Source: Erigeron canadensis (Eukaryota; Streptophyta; Magnoliopsida; Asterales; Asteraceae). Taken from it: a stretch of 64,000 nucleotides of DNA. Shown here piece after piece: positions 12,597 to 49,279 of this stretch; position 1 is the stretch's first letter, and every line of letters begins with the position of its first letter. A program made the translations under genes and the position numbers. The stretch is from assembly GCF_010389155.1 (NCBI RefSeq), contig NC_057763.1, positions 41,336,645 to 41,400,644 of the forward strand, given 5' to 3'. The notes below the pieces were generated by a model. The model did no database searches. It was not told the origin of the DNA and saw only the letters and a program-made list of their open reading frames with translations.

Positions 12597-13075
12597 GTAA
12601 ATAGAGTGAATGGGACAAAGTTAACATCTATAGACTAAAAACCAATGCTAATGTACTCGTGATATTGATCCTTCCGCAATACATCTAGTTTGTACAAAAA
12701 AGAAAAGAAAAAAGGCACTATCACCATCACCATTCAGACTAAAACCCCCCTTTATCTCCTCCAAAATTTGGAGACAAAATGAACAAGCTCAAATGCCACT
12801 TCCATGGTGGCAAAAATTTACAACAGAAAGTCAAATTCCGCATAACCAATGTCTATTGTACATCTAACATTTTTGCAATCCATGTATAGTTTATATACGA
12901 AGAAGTTGTTTCGTGTCCGGCAACTTATGATACATCAGAATAAACCTGCTCCTTAGATCCGTGTGACAGCTTCAGGTTCTGTCTGAATAGGAAATTGTAT
13001 GGTTGACTTAACTAGTGATCAAGAAGGCTGAAGGTACAGCCCCATTGGAAGAACACAAAAATGGAGCCGAGGTTC

Positions 13076-36301
<23,226 letters not shown>

Positions 36302-36856
36302 TATAACAATCAATCACAATTATATCACTTTATGCAATCACAATACACCTACACATATCAAAATCAAATTTTCTATTATTCTGTGATCAATATCATATAT
36401 ATTTTCAAGTGAACAAGATCCATACAGATACTAACAGTAACTCATACACATTTTAAAACAACATTTCTAATTAAATACTAAAAAAATTATTACATATACG
36501 TATAAATATAGATATAGATAACTATATATATATAGACAGTGAAACTAACTGATTGGCCAAAAATTGAAATGATGATGATGATGATGATCTAAAGTGTATT
36601 GCAGTGAGATCGATGTCAATGTTGAGTAATAAAAAGTGTATGTAAGGAAATAGATATAGATCTATAATGCAATATAAGTGTTGATGCTGGGGATATAGAT
36701 ATAACCTGAATCCGGCGACGGGGTTTTAGAGCTTTTGTCAACCAGCCAGCCTCTGTGTACGTTTGAGGGGGAGCGAATAGTAAAGCGTTTTCTAGTTTTG
36801 GCCCTTTTACTCTGCTTCACTTGCAGAGTAATTCTTTATTTTCCCAGTTCCGTATT

Positions 36857-37227
36857 TTACCCTTTTTTTTTTATTAACGGTGAATTTCATTGAAAACTTC
36901 ATGTTGCGATTCGACAGCGGAATATTTAGTATATATTGTCTTAACTGTGTCCGTGTTAGAGAGCTCCTTCGAAGTAGAAATGGCTATTTTAAACCCCCTA
37001 CTAATCCGCCCGAAGGCACGACGATCAATAGGGGTAAACTCTGCCCCCTCAGACTTGAACATGGGTATACCCAAGTCAAGCCCTCATAAAAGGACTTACT
37101 GAGTTCGAGTTCAGGTCTTTCACCTGAAAGTTCTTGCTCTTATATCCTCCCCAAAGCTTGAACTCAAGACCTCATGAATATCATGAATAAGGGATGGTAT
37201 TTCAACCATTGAGCTAATGCTGAAGGA
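36857..37227 (-). mobile_element. tRNA-derived SINE, complete
   Basis: On the minus strand it begins near TCCTTCAGCATTAGCTCA. It has an A-box-like TTAGCTCAATGGTTGA (37202-37217) and a B-box-like GTCTTGAGTTCAAGC (37156-37170), and ends in an A-rich tail (a T run at 36863-36872 on the plus strand). A 7-bp direct repeat CCGTATT flanks it (36850-36856 and 37228-37234), consistent with LINE-mediated insertion. A related copy enters the window's right end at 63886. Confidence 0.8.
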
Positions 37228-37365
37228 CCGTATTGGTAAATGTTTATATCGACATATGTCCAGTAGAGTTTAATGAAATTAAAATATGATAGAATGGTAA
37301 AAAAAAATAATAATAAATTTCATTTTTTACTGTGTTTAGTTGTTTAAAAGTATACTATTTTTATT

Positions 37366-37659
37366 AAGGGATAAGTATCCTGAAATGTAACAAATTTTGG
37401 ACGAATGTCTATTGTAGGAAATAACTAAAGTTGTATGTATTGTATGCAAACAACTTTAAAAAATGTTTATTGTATGTAAGAAAATATACGTGACAACCAT
37501 ATAAAGGTGTCACTTGTCTGATTTAATTGGTTAAATATATTTTCTTATATATAATAAACATTATTTTCGAGTTATTTACATACAATACACACAACTTTAG
37601 TTATTTACTACTATAAACATTCGTTCAAAGTTTGTTACATTTCAAAATACTTATCTCTT
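37366..37659. mobile_element. 294-bp foldback MITE
   Basis: The arms of ~125 bp are inverted repeats: the left reads AAGGGATAAGTATCCTGAAA, and the right as reverse complement reads AAGAGATAAGTATTTTGAAA. Both continue through acaaa, ataactaaagttgt and tattgtatg blocks. TTATT flanks both sides (37361-37365 and 37660-37664). No coding capacity; superfamily uncertain. Confidence 0.75.
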
Positions 37660-37960
37660 TTATTAAATATTGGAAGATGGATTTTACATTCTTTGGATAT
37701 GTGGAGAAAGTTTTATTAGACGTGTTACTTAAATTGTTAAAAAATAAAAAAACATAATTCTGAATTATGATTTTTTTAACATATATTTATTTCTTCTAAA
37801 AACATTATATAAATATGAGTAAAACACGATGCAATGTTTAGTTGTTTAAAAAAAATTTTTTTTTTTTTTTGTATTTGGATCTAATTAGATGATTAATGTT
37901 TAGTGGAGCAACTAATTTATTTTTTAATATATCTATATATATATATATATATATATATAT

Positions 37961-38152
37961 TAGGTATTGTAAAACAAATATTAAAGTAAAACAAACAAGA
38001 TAAGATTTGGACCCTTGGATCATGGTTAAATTGATGTACGAAGATTCACGAAACAATTGATAAACAATAATTTTAATGATGCACGGTGATTTTCAGTGAA
38101 TATAAACATATTGTTTTATTTGTTTTACTTTAATACTTGTTTTATTTTACCT

Positions 38153-38153
<1 letters not shown>
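37961..38153. mobile_element. 193-bp MITE inserted in a (TA)n tract
   Basis: It is bounded by (TA)n runs (37928-37960 and 38157-38193). The inverted ends read TAGGTATTGTAAAACAAATA, and as reverse complement of the right end TAGGTAAAATAAAACAAGTA. A truncated piece of the same right end recurs at 42904-42932 next to another (TA)n tract. Confidence 0.65.
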
Positions 38154-38195
<42 letters not shown>

Positions 38196-38810
38196 ACTTC
38201 AATTTTACGGTAATAGTTATTGATAACTTAATACAAATAAGTAAATTGTTAATTAAGTAACTTGTAACAATATAGATGGAAACATTGTTCAAGTGTGTTT
38301 GTTTGCCTCTTTATTCATTTAAATTGACAAACAATTCATTTTATTTTCATGAAATAAAAGTTATTTCTTTTATGAAAAAAGTTATAATCGTCTCTTTTGA
38401 CATTTTATCATTTATATTTAAATAAGTTTATTGTATAACTATATATATCTCAACAGTATCATTTTTTTAATGGATTTAGTTATTGTTGTTGTCGTCGTCA
38501 CAAGTTATGACATAACTTTTGTTATAAATAAACTTGTGACATTGATGTGAATAAATCTAAATATCGTTGCTATTTTATTTTGAAAATTCAAATCAAGTTA
38601 TTAGAAAACCAATTTATGTCACGTCGAGCTCATAAACTAAGTATGTCACACCATGTCTAAGTTGAGAATATTTATTTTCCTTTTAGGATTATAGATTACA
38701 TAAAGTTAAAACATAAACTATTCTAAATGTACTATAAGTGCATGAAAATATAAGTTATGTAAAAAATATATTGAAAAATGAGTCGTTTTAAATATTTTTA
38801 AAAAATAAAA

Positions 38811-39362
38811 AGAAAATTTCATATATGTCCCATATTGACACCCTAATTACATATTTACCCAACTTAAATTAATAATTACATATATATCCAAATTTTGTTT
38901 AGATTATATCATATTTATCCATTGTGTTCTAAAATGATTTATAATCATATATTCACAAGGCAACAGACCTATGATTTTGCTTGCCTTTAGAAAGATGACC
39001 CTGTCATATTATTTGTTTGGCTAAGCAACCCTTAACTGCTTGTACTTCATGTTATCATGCACAATATGTTTCATACAATAAGTTGGCATGATTTACATAA
39101 TATTGCATATGAATGGATCATTATGAATTTATGTCAATCGTTAAGAGTAGCTTTACAACTTCAACCTAAAACTTTGCTAAAAATTATGAGTTTGCGGATT
39201 TATTCATGACGGATATAGTATACCCATTATTCGTCCACGACCCGTAAATGGTTACATATTTATAATCTAAACAAAATTTGAATATATGTATATATATATA
39301 ATTATTAATTTAAATTGGATAAATATTAGGATGTTAATACGGGACATATATGAAATTCTTTC
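38811..39362. mobile_element. Mutator-like MITE (552 bp) adjoining the P450 3' end
   Basis: Long inverted repeats of ~110 bp: the left contains TTTCATATATGTCCCATATT and the right, as reverse complement, TTTCATATATGTCCCGTATT. Both continue through taaattaataatta and aaattttgtttagattat. A perfect 10-bp direct repeat AAAAATAAAA flanks it (38801-38810 and 39363-39372), in the 9-11-bp range of Mutator elements, though the site is low complexity. The interior has no transposase. It ends 38 bp from the P450 stop codon. Confidence 0.7.
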
Positions 39363-39400
39363 AAAAATAAAATGGACAAGTATAATGATTAAATATGTTG

Positions 39401-41396
39401 TCATAGTTTAATTGGAATGGCCATGAGTGGTACATTTCTCTGTAATGTAAGTCCAAATTTCTCTCCCATATCCAAATCATATGGTCTCTTATTTCTCTCT
39501 AACCTCCAATCATAGTTTTGAATCAAAGATCCCAACACTATATGCAGCATTCTATGAGCAAAATTTAACCCCGGACATATTCTTCTACCAGTGCCAAATG
39601 GAATGAGCTCGAAATCTTGTCCTTTAAAGTCGATCTCAACATCCAAAAACCTTTCCGGCATAAACACTTCTGGGTTGGGCCAAATGTCTGGATCTCGACC
39701 CATCGCCCAAACATTACATAGAATTTGTGCATTTTTAGGCACTATGAATCCTTGAATGTCTACATTTTGTATTGCTTGGTGAGGGATTAGAAAAGGGGCA
39801 GGAGGATGCAATCGAAATGTTTCCTTTATAGTAGCTTGTAGATAAGGGAGTTGAGAAATATCTTCTTCATGTATGTTTTTGGTGCGGTTTTGTGTAAATT
39901 TAACGAGCTCCAACCTAGCGGTTTCCATTTTCTCCGGGTTGCGTATAAGCTCGGCCATTGCCCATTCCAATGTGCTTGATATCGTATCAGTTCCTGCCAT
40001 AAATAAGTCCTACAATAGAATCTACTAATGATTATTTGAACAAGACAATCTTCCAAAAACATACAACGGATCAGATATAGTATGTGAGTGTGCGAGGTAA
40101 ATATAACTATTGCAACTACAAAAATTCAAAATAATCGGTCTATTTGTCTAATTATGCATGATCCATGTAGCTTATAGTTTTTATATAAGATTCATGTCTC
40201 GCATGCTATGATTCATTTCGGTTAAGAAATTAATTGAAAACTTATTCATGTCTAATAACATTTACGTCATACAAACTCAGAGTCAAAAAATTATTTAATT
40301 CTTATATGAAGTTAATTACTTACCAAAAAGAAATGTCTCATGTCATTTCTACTAAATTCGGATTCATCTTTCAAGTTAAGCCGAAGAAGCGACTCCAAAA
40401 CATCATTTTTTGATGATAAAACGTCATCATGTAATGATAAATTTGACATTCTTTCCGTCCGTTGATCAATGATTTCATCAAATATAGTCAATAACTTCTT
40501 ACCGCAAGCATAAACCCACCGTGTTAAACCTTGTGGATCGAGCGGTTGTAATATTGGAAAATAATCGACTACATTTGGCTTACCACCAACTTCCATCAAA
40601 GCCCTTACATTGTCCTTAAACACTTGCGATGACACGGAATCATATCCAGCAAAATCCGTAGAGAACACCACGTTAGAAAAAATGTTCAATATTGTGGTAA
40701 AAGCAACTTCACCTACATTAACTGGCCTTCCATTTTTGCAACATCGATCAACATGTTCCAGAAGTTCCCGTACCTACAAGTATTTTATAACAAAGGTTAT
40801 GTTACAATATGGCTATAAAAAAACCGATAACATATGAGATTACATAAAACTAGGAAAACAAACAAACGAGATTAGCAAAAGTGATTTCTCACTTTTATAG
40901 TTAGTTACATTTTTTTGGTTTCACTAGCTATTTAGTGAATCTTTACCTTCTCTTTACGTAAGAGCTCAGTAGCATCTATACATTGCATCGAGAACAAATA
41001 TTCTTTTGTTATTCTTCGTAGTCTTCTCCATTGATCTCCGGCAGGCAACCAAACAATAGAGAACTTGTGGTGATCCACCACTCGGGCAGCCTCAGGGATT
41101 GCTCGACTAGAGAATAGTCGGTCATGTGTGTGAAAGAATACTTTGGCAATATGAGGTGATGAAACAACTATGGTTGTTAAGCTTCCAAGCTTAAGTGACA
41201 TTAAGGGACCATAACATTTGGAGAGTGTGGCGAGAGATTGGTGAGGTTTGCCACCGAGTTTTAAGAGGTTTCCAATGATTGGAAATGCATAAGGTCCTGG
41301 TGGAAGCCGCGAGTTGCGACGACTGAAGAGAGTACTGAAGGCATGGATGCATGCTAAAAGGAAAGACATCAAGATAAAGAAAGTTGGATAATCCAT
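39401..41396 (-). CDS. Cytochrome P450, CYP76-like (CYP71 clan), complete
   Basis: A membrane-bound microsomal monooxygenase. CYP76 enzymes commonly hydroxylate monoterpenols or other small molecules; the substrate here is unknown. Exons 40947-41396, 40324-40773 and 39401-40009 give 502 residues, the normal family length, with phase-0 GT-AG introns. The N terminus is a hydrophobic anchor (residues ~5-25), followed by the hinge RLPPGPYAFPIIGN. The I-helix oxygen-binding motif is AGTDT (305-309), the K-helix ExxR is ETFR (363-366), PERF is at 418-421, and the haem loop FGTGRRICPG is at 438-447 with Cys445 as ligand. The intron before DLFMAGTDT is the conserved A-type P450 intron; the first, after LLRKEK, is an extra one. 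All catalytic motifs are intact. Start ATG at 41394-41396. Confidence 0.93.
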
Positions 41397-42856
41397 CTTT
41401 TTGTGTTTGGATGTACGTTTTGTTGGGAATATGTTTCCTATTATCACATTCAGTTTTGTACTTGCTCGTGCATAACCACCTATATATTTTTTATACATAC
41501 ATCTATAACAAACTTCTCTATTTCAAATTATCGTAAAAGATTTGATATCTTTTAATCTTAGAAATATCTTATGTTCACGTAATAAGTTCTTTGTATGTTG
41601 TTACTCGAGGAGTATTTGTAAAAAGTGATGAAACATCAAGATGTTATCTACACCGTTAGAAGTGCGGTCGACTTGTGTTTAATTACCACTGTAAAACATA
41701 AAAACAAATATCTATTTACAACCTTCTAACTTTCTTACATACAATAAGCCTTTTAGTTGAGATTATACACAAGTATGTGCATTGCTAAATATATGTATTT
41801 TTTTTTCTAACATCAATCATATATCTCAAATTGGATGTCACTCTGGTGTCTTAAAATATTAATTATTAATTATTAACTCGTTGTTATTAAACAAAATAAA
41901 AAAAATAAGTCATATGTTTCGACTTAAGGGACAAATTAATATATAATGTTTAATATATAACACACTAAAGATCTTTGTATATACAAATTTCTATCTTTTT
42001 CAAATACCGTTGATATTGGTTATGGAATTTTTTGACGCCATATATATATATATTCACTAATTTTAATATATTGTCTTGTTATTTAATATATTGTCTTGTT
42101 ATTATATATATATACACACACATGAGTATATGTGTGGGGATTAGAAACATGGAGCAACCAAATTATCACAACTTGGTTGGAACACTCTTAAACACTCTAA
42201 TATAACTACGCACAATTTACATTACGTGTCGAGGTATTTAATAATTAGTTGGTAAAACTCATATTGCATGACATAATATTGCTGGTTTTGAACTAATACG
42301 TTTCTATAGTACGTTATCTAGCTCGCAATGTTTTATGGAACTCATCGAATTCAGGCGCATGTTTTTCGTGTAATGAATAGACTTTATCCTTTGGTAATTC
42401 ATTGTTCTTTTTAAAAAAAATAAATGAACGTTATAGTTAATTTACGGATGGAAGGCAAAGTTAATTTAGTTCAGCTACATATACAAATTTTTCTGTCTAC
42501 ATTATGTATTGTGTTCTTGTACCAATTTACATCGTACGATATATATAAAACTAAAATAGTGCATAACTAATTATCATTATTTAAGTGTTTAACAATACAA
42601 TATTGATCCGTCAAAATCGAAAAAATCACGTTTTTTTGTTGATACATCATTTTGATGAATATGCATCCAAGATGGATGCACATGCAAAACAAAAAACGTG
42701 ATTTTTTTTTATTTTGACGAATCAATGTATTGTTAAACACTTAAATAATGATAATTAGTTATGCACTATGTTAGTTTTATAGACTTTTAATGCATCAAAA
42801 TGATGTTTTTAAGTGTTCTTACCGTTCTTATTTTAAAAGTGTTCTCACCGGAGTGT

Positions 42857-42907
<51 letters not shown>

Positions 42908-42957
42908 CTTTACTAGTTATTTTATTTTACCTAAATCTATATATATAACAAACAACA
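41397..42957. other. P450 upstream region and AT-rich spacer
   Basis: This is the promoter side of the P450 gene. It is AT-rich, with a short direct duplication tttaatatattgtcttgtta near 42062-42100, (TA)n tracts at 42045-42055, 42106-42115 and 42863-42903, and a truncated foldback MITE at 42547-42861. A fragment of the 37961-38153 family follows at 42904-42932. No coding sequence was recognised. Confidence 0.55.
42547..42861. repeat. (TA)n-flanked foldback MITE, left-truncated
   Basis: Same palindromic family as 52361-52741. It has the central hairpin around gatgaatatgcatccaagatggatgca, read as two arms, and ends with ctcaccggagtgttaccc against a long (TA)n run. About 80 bp of the left arm is missing. 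Confidence 0.75.
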
Positions 42958-43155
42958 AGTAAAGGAAGAAAGAAATTATTTAGCACCTCCTCCCAATACT
43001 GATTGAAAGTGCGTTGCTGTGTCAGAAGAAGGATAGCTATACTGATTCGGTATACTCTAAGACGCCCTCGGTACAATATTGACGATCTCACAAAGATTTT
43101 TTCAGTGAATTTCCATTTACCGATCCAATCTTTTACAGAATCGATCCCCTTTTGA

Positions 43156-43702
<547 letters not shown>

Positions 43703-43838
43703 GAAAACGAGAGAGAACTAAAATAATAGACTAATTCTCTCTCTTAGCCCATTCGGAAGGATCTCATCTCATAATTAGCCATGACTGTTTATGTCTCTAG
43801 CATGACCACTTGATGAAATGTGGAGGGAAGTGGCGTAA

Positions 43839-43961
43839 ATGGCCGATACTACTGGAAGAATTCCTCTTTGGATAATAGGTACTGTAGTTGGTATTCTTGT
43901 GATCGGTTTAGTAGGCATTTTCTTTTATGGTTCATATTCCGGATTGGGTTCATCTCTGTAG
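43839..43961 (+). pseudogene. psbJ: Nuclear copy of plastid psbJ
   Basis: Intact 40-residue frame [20 protein letters not shown] ... ending GLGSSL, a photosystem II small subunit with one membrane segment. It lies in the usual order downstream of psbL. Confidence 0.9.
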
Positions 43962-44683
43962 TAATAAGATGAATTGAGTTGTAGACATGAAAGCGTAAGA
44001 ACTCAACGGATTCCCTTCTTGTCTGATTTAAGGGAGAAGGTCCCGTTGAGTTCTTAATAATTATAAGATTTTTTTTATAAGTTCATCGAAGAAGTTCTAT
44101 TTACTCAACAAATTTTCCCCTCCTCTTTTGTTTGTCCACCGCTTTTTATAGTATACGTAATAACTCTAAAACGTTCTGATACGTCTGTAAAAACCGAAAC
44201 TAACACGAACAGTATAAAGAATCATTATTATTTCGACACAAGAAAAGGATTTTCACGCCCTTTCTTGTGTCGAAGACTAGGAAAATGAATAACCCCTCCC
44301 AGAAATATTTGTTCCCTTCATTTATATTTTTCCGTTCTATTCTATTTCCCGTTTACTTTTTGATAGGATCTAGCCGAAGTGAAATATATTAGAATCAAAT
44401 GCATTTTATGACATTTCAATCTGACACAATAGCAACATAATAACATCACCCCTTTTTTGAAAAAAAAAAAAGAGAGGGTCAAGTCAAAAAGTCTTCTTCA
44501 CAATCATGGCTAGGAATTTGGTACAAGGAATTCCCGGCATCTCGGAGAAAAAGAGGATAAACAAACAAAAAGGCTTTTTATAATTTCATTTTTTATCATA
44601 TATAAATTCATTTTTTATCATAGATAATCTTAATTACTAAATTTGGTTCTTTTTATAAACTTGATGTCGATAAATCCACGAGT

Positions 44684-45712
<1,029 letters not shown>

Positions 45713-45895
45713 CTATCCACGATTATGTTATTTACTGGAATAATTTGTTTTGACTCGATTAAATTTATATATATATATAGGAATATAGGAAGGATGAATC
45801 TCCGGCTGGGTAGAAATAGAAAGCGATTTTCAATGCTTTGCTTATGTACAACTGCAAAGTAAGAAACATTATAATTGGATTAGGTAGATAATTTT

Positions 45896-46588
45896 TCAGT
45901 CATTCATTGAATGATAAATCACTACAAGTGATGGAGATACGCGATTTAAATAACGGAAAATCCAATATTTTAAAATTGTTTCTAAAATGACTGGAAAAGT
46001 TGAAACAAGGTGAGATATAATTTGATCATTGTGAACAAATCCAAAATCCTTGTAGACAAAGCCAATCATCAGTTCCCAACCTTGCGGCGAATGAAATCCG
46101 ATACATAAATCAGTTAATAAAAGAAGAGAAAAAAGCTTTTATTCTATCACTTAAGTTATATAGGAATTCTTGAGCCCAAGAATTAAGAATAACGAGTTCT
46201 TTATTACCCAAAATAGAATAACCACTTAGAATAATGAAACATATTATATTTGTCGAGAAGTGCAAAATCGTATGAATACGACCCTCGTTGTGTATCTTGA
46301 TTAATTGGATTGTTTCTTTGTGAATTCCTATACGAAGGTTTTGTAGATGTGTCTCCGAGTATTCCTTGATCATTTCCTCTAAGAAGAGGAGTTCCTCTAA
46401 TTCTATGAATTTTTCTAGAATACTCTTTTCTTCAGATCATTCAAAAAAGTTTCGGATTGCCTAGTGTTCCACCAATTAGTAACCCATGATTCCAGGCTTT
46501 TTTTGAAAGGAGAAAGAAATCCACCAGGGCAAAAATACTATAGATGCAAGATATAAAAGAGGAGTGAAGCCTTTCTTTTTTTTGCCAT
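45896..46588 (-). pseudogene. cemA: Nuclear copy of plastid cemA, multiple frameshifts
   Basis: The start MAKKKKGF lies at 46588 and the natural stop after YHSMND at 45896-45898. The frame is broken at least three times: near the [10 protein letters not shown] region (~46500), before KSILEKF (~46430), and after the SDRIKAF region (~46125-46140). CemA is a plastid envelope protein linked to proton/CO2 handling; this copy cannot encode it. Confidence 0.88.
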
Positions 46589-47527
46589 TTTTTCATTTGT
46601 GAATTGTTAATGAACCCATCTCATTCGTCGACTCTAGGTAATCTAATATTTTAATCTAATATTTCTCTCACGCATTAGTTCTATTACAAGTTATCAAACC
46701 TATGAATCTATTCACCCTTTTTTTTGTGATTTCGTGGTTAGGCCTTGAATCTAGAAAAAAAATAAGGAAAAAGATGAAAAATTCGAATGAATATATATAT
46801 ATATATGAATAATATGATAAATAATAAAAATTGTTCCCTATATCTCAATCAGTCAAATTCGAAGCATATATCTCTTTTCGATGAACGCCCGGAAAAACTA
46901 CTTTAAAAAATGAATATGAATAGTATTCAGATTTTGAGACAAAAGAACTCCTTTTCTATCATTATATAAAAAAAACCTCTAATATTTCGAAAAAATTTAA
47001 CTGACTATAAGTAGTCATCGATAGAATAATTGAGGTACTTTTCTGAAAAATATTGTGAAAAATGAGTGACAAAAAACGACATAAATAAATTGGCTACATT
47101 ATAAGAGATCCAAATTTTTCATTTTTCGTCATGTCATTAAGTCTAAAAAGAAGCTTCAAAAAAATTACAAGATATGATCTATCTGAATCTAAAGTTTCAA
47201 TTCCAACAACTAAAAAGGGGGAATTTCCTTATTTCGAAATGGTTGATTATGAGATTTTCTTTTTTTCTTATTTTTTTATTTTAATATATATATATATATA
47301 TAATAATAATATAATATTAATATAATTGAGTTGTGTAATTGTGTAATGTGTATGTGTATATTTCGATCCATATAAAAGATCCCCCAGGTTTTTTTCTACT
47401 TGTTCCATATATGTCTGCTTTGACTCGAATGAATGTTCTGAAGAAACCTCAATTATGTTATGTTATAGAAAAAGAGGATTCTTGCTTTTTTGCCCTCCCG
47501 CGAGAAAGCACTAATTTCTCTGATTTC

Positions 47528-48082
47528 TTAAAATACTTCAATAGGTACACACAAGAAATAAGCCAATTCAGCAGCTTTTTGTTCCATTTCCCGTGGAGTA
47601 AAATTCTCATCAGTACGAGTCAATGGAATGGCTCCCTGGCCTCTGATATCCATATAAAGGACACGACGAGCATAAATACCCTCTTTAACTTCTATTCTGA
47701 CGGACTGAATATCTTTTATAAGAAATCGGAGGAAGACCCGACGATTTTTTCCAGGGAATCCCCAACGAAAGATACACACTATTCCGTCTTTTCTATCAAA
47801 TCGATCATAACCACTACCTACATTCCACGAAATTGTGCACCACAAATAGGAGCTAATAAAAAGCCCCGCGATCCCATAGAAAGACATCACAATCCCTTGT
47901 GGAAAAAAAACTATTTGCTGAGACGGAAATAAAGATATCAAATTTCTACCAAGATAACTCGAGGTTCCAACCAACAAGAATCCTAATGAACCTAAAAAAA
48001 GGATAACAGCCCAGCAGAAATTACTTGTTTTTCGAGCCCCCATTATAGGTTCTATCCATATATGTTCTGATCGACAACTCAT
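47528..48082 (-). pseudogene. ycf4: Nuclear copy of plastid ycf4, frame intact
   Basis: A 184-residue open frame from [13 protein letters not shown] to CVPIEVF, the plastid length, with two membrane segments near residues 20-90. Ycf4 is a photosystem I assembly factor in plastids. The frame has no stops; the upstream in-frame extension to 48163 is spacer. Confidence 0.9.
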
Positions 48083-48442
48083 ACTTGATCCAGTTGCTTT
48101 TTTTGGAATTGAGAGAATACCCCAAATGAATTTGCCGTTTATTTCCGAAGTAACTCGCATCAACTAGCACTAGTTTGATGTGAACCTTTAGGAGTAATTC
48201 ATTAAATTTGTTAGATCAAAACTAATAACACACCCTTCGTATGACTCACTAAAGATAGCCACATGTATATAGATAGACCAGCTTTATCAGCTATTTGTCG
48301 ATTCGGGTCTATACTAGTTAATAGCATTTTGGGGAGATTTCGACGGAAGCCTCTTATACCATATTTAGCTAAATGGATATCTATGTTATGATACAAGCGT
48401 CAGTTTTGAAAAAAAAAAGATAATATTGTGCTGCTCTCGGCT

Positions 48443-48553
48443 CTAAACAATCTTATTTTTTTGAACATGAAGAAATAAAGAAGCCATTGCGATTGCCGGA
48501 AATACCAGGCCTACTAAAGGGACCAAAACAGAGGGAAAATTAAGAGTTGTCAT
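48443..48553 (-). pseudogene. psaI: Nuclear copy of plastid psaI, frame intact
   Basis: A 36-residue frame [20 protein letters not shown] ... ending KNKIV: photosystem I subunit VIII with one membrane segment. It is the last recognisable plastid gene before the right junction. Confidence 0.9.
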
Positions 48554-48718
48554 AGAATGGGTACCTCGATTTACTATTTGTACCTGTTATTCTTATTTAG
48601 ATTTTATATTTATTTATAATATAAAGAAAGATATCTTATTCTTATTATATAATATATATATAAAGATCTTATCTTACTTATATATATATCTTCTTCTTAA
48701 TCTTATATATATATATAT

Positions 48719-49052
48719 AGGGGTGAGATATTTTGAGACCACCTCTTATTTTAGGACCAACTAGGACCATTGATTTTTGTACACCATCATCATCTACTAC
48801 GATATACAAGACTTTTTTGTAAAAACACTAAGACTTTCCGGCTACGGGCCCACCAGAAAATCATGTGTAAGTTACTTTGTGTAAGTAGTAACTTACACAT
48901 GATTTTCTGGTGGGCCCGTAGCCGGAAAGTCTTAGTGTTTTTACAAAAAAGTCTTGTATATCGTAGTAGATGATGATGGTGGTGTGTAAGTTACGAAAAT
49001 CAATGGTCCTTTTTTGAACTTTTTTTAGTTGGTCTCAAATTATCTTTCCCCC
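48719..49052. mobile_element. Foldback MITE with perfect 93-bp hairpin arms
   Basis: It lies against (TA)n on its left. The outer inverted ends are ggggtgagatattttgagacc on the left and, as reverse complement of the right end, gggggaaagataatttgagacc. The inner arms 48783-48875 and 48888-48980 are perfect reverse complements over 93 nt around a 12-nt loop; a GGGCCC block lies in each arm. There is no coding capacity. A transcript would fold into a miRNA/siRNA-like hairpin. Confidence 0.88.
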
Positions 49053-49279
49053 ATATTGTTAGCTTTTATATTTACGTGTTTTGTAAATATAGATTAGTAA
49101 TGTCCTTGTTATTTAGCTTGTTTAGATGAAGAGTTTATCATGTAATTTAATATGTACTTGCTTGTAATTATGAAGGGGGTTTAAGTGCAATTTATATGAC
49201 TATATAAACCCCCCACATGTAATGAAAAACCAACCTTTTGACCAATTAATTATTCATTGTTCTAATACCTACATTCTCT

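Larger units (their letters stand above)
9546..13075. other. Intergenic region downstream of the PPR and BCHC genes
   Basis: This holds the PPR 3' UTR (from 9546) and, on the other strand, the 3' end of the BCHC gene (its stop codon is at 13076-13078). It also contains a decayed BCHC exon copy (10347-10770), a (TA)n/T-rich tract at 11200-11260, a hAT-type MITE at 11775-11970 and a diverged local duplication at 12331-12596. No intact gene is seen. Confidence 0.6.
36302..39400. other. Region between the BCHC and P450 genes
   Basis: This carries the BCHC leader. A probable 5'-UTR intron runs from a donor at 36715 to an acceptor at 36349, and a (gat)n run lies at 36570-36590. Beyond about 36780 it is filled with mobile sequence: a SINE (36857-37227), a foldback MITE (37366-37659), a (TA)n-flanked MITE (37961-38153) and a Mutator-like MITE (38811-39362). 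Positions 38200-38800 are AT-rich with nothing recognised. Confidence 0.6.

Noticed and set aside
37156..37217. A tRNA gene on the minus strand
   Set aside because: Only A- and B-box-like motifs are present, without a cloverleaf or acceptor stem. The poly-A tail and flanking direct repeats identify a SINE.
47339..47932. 197-codon plus-strand frame
   Set aside because: Antisense of the ycf4 copy and adjoining plastid spacer.
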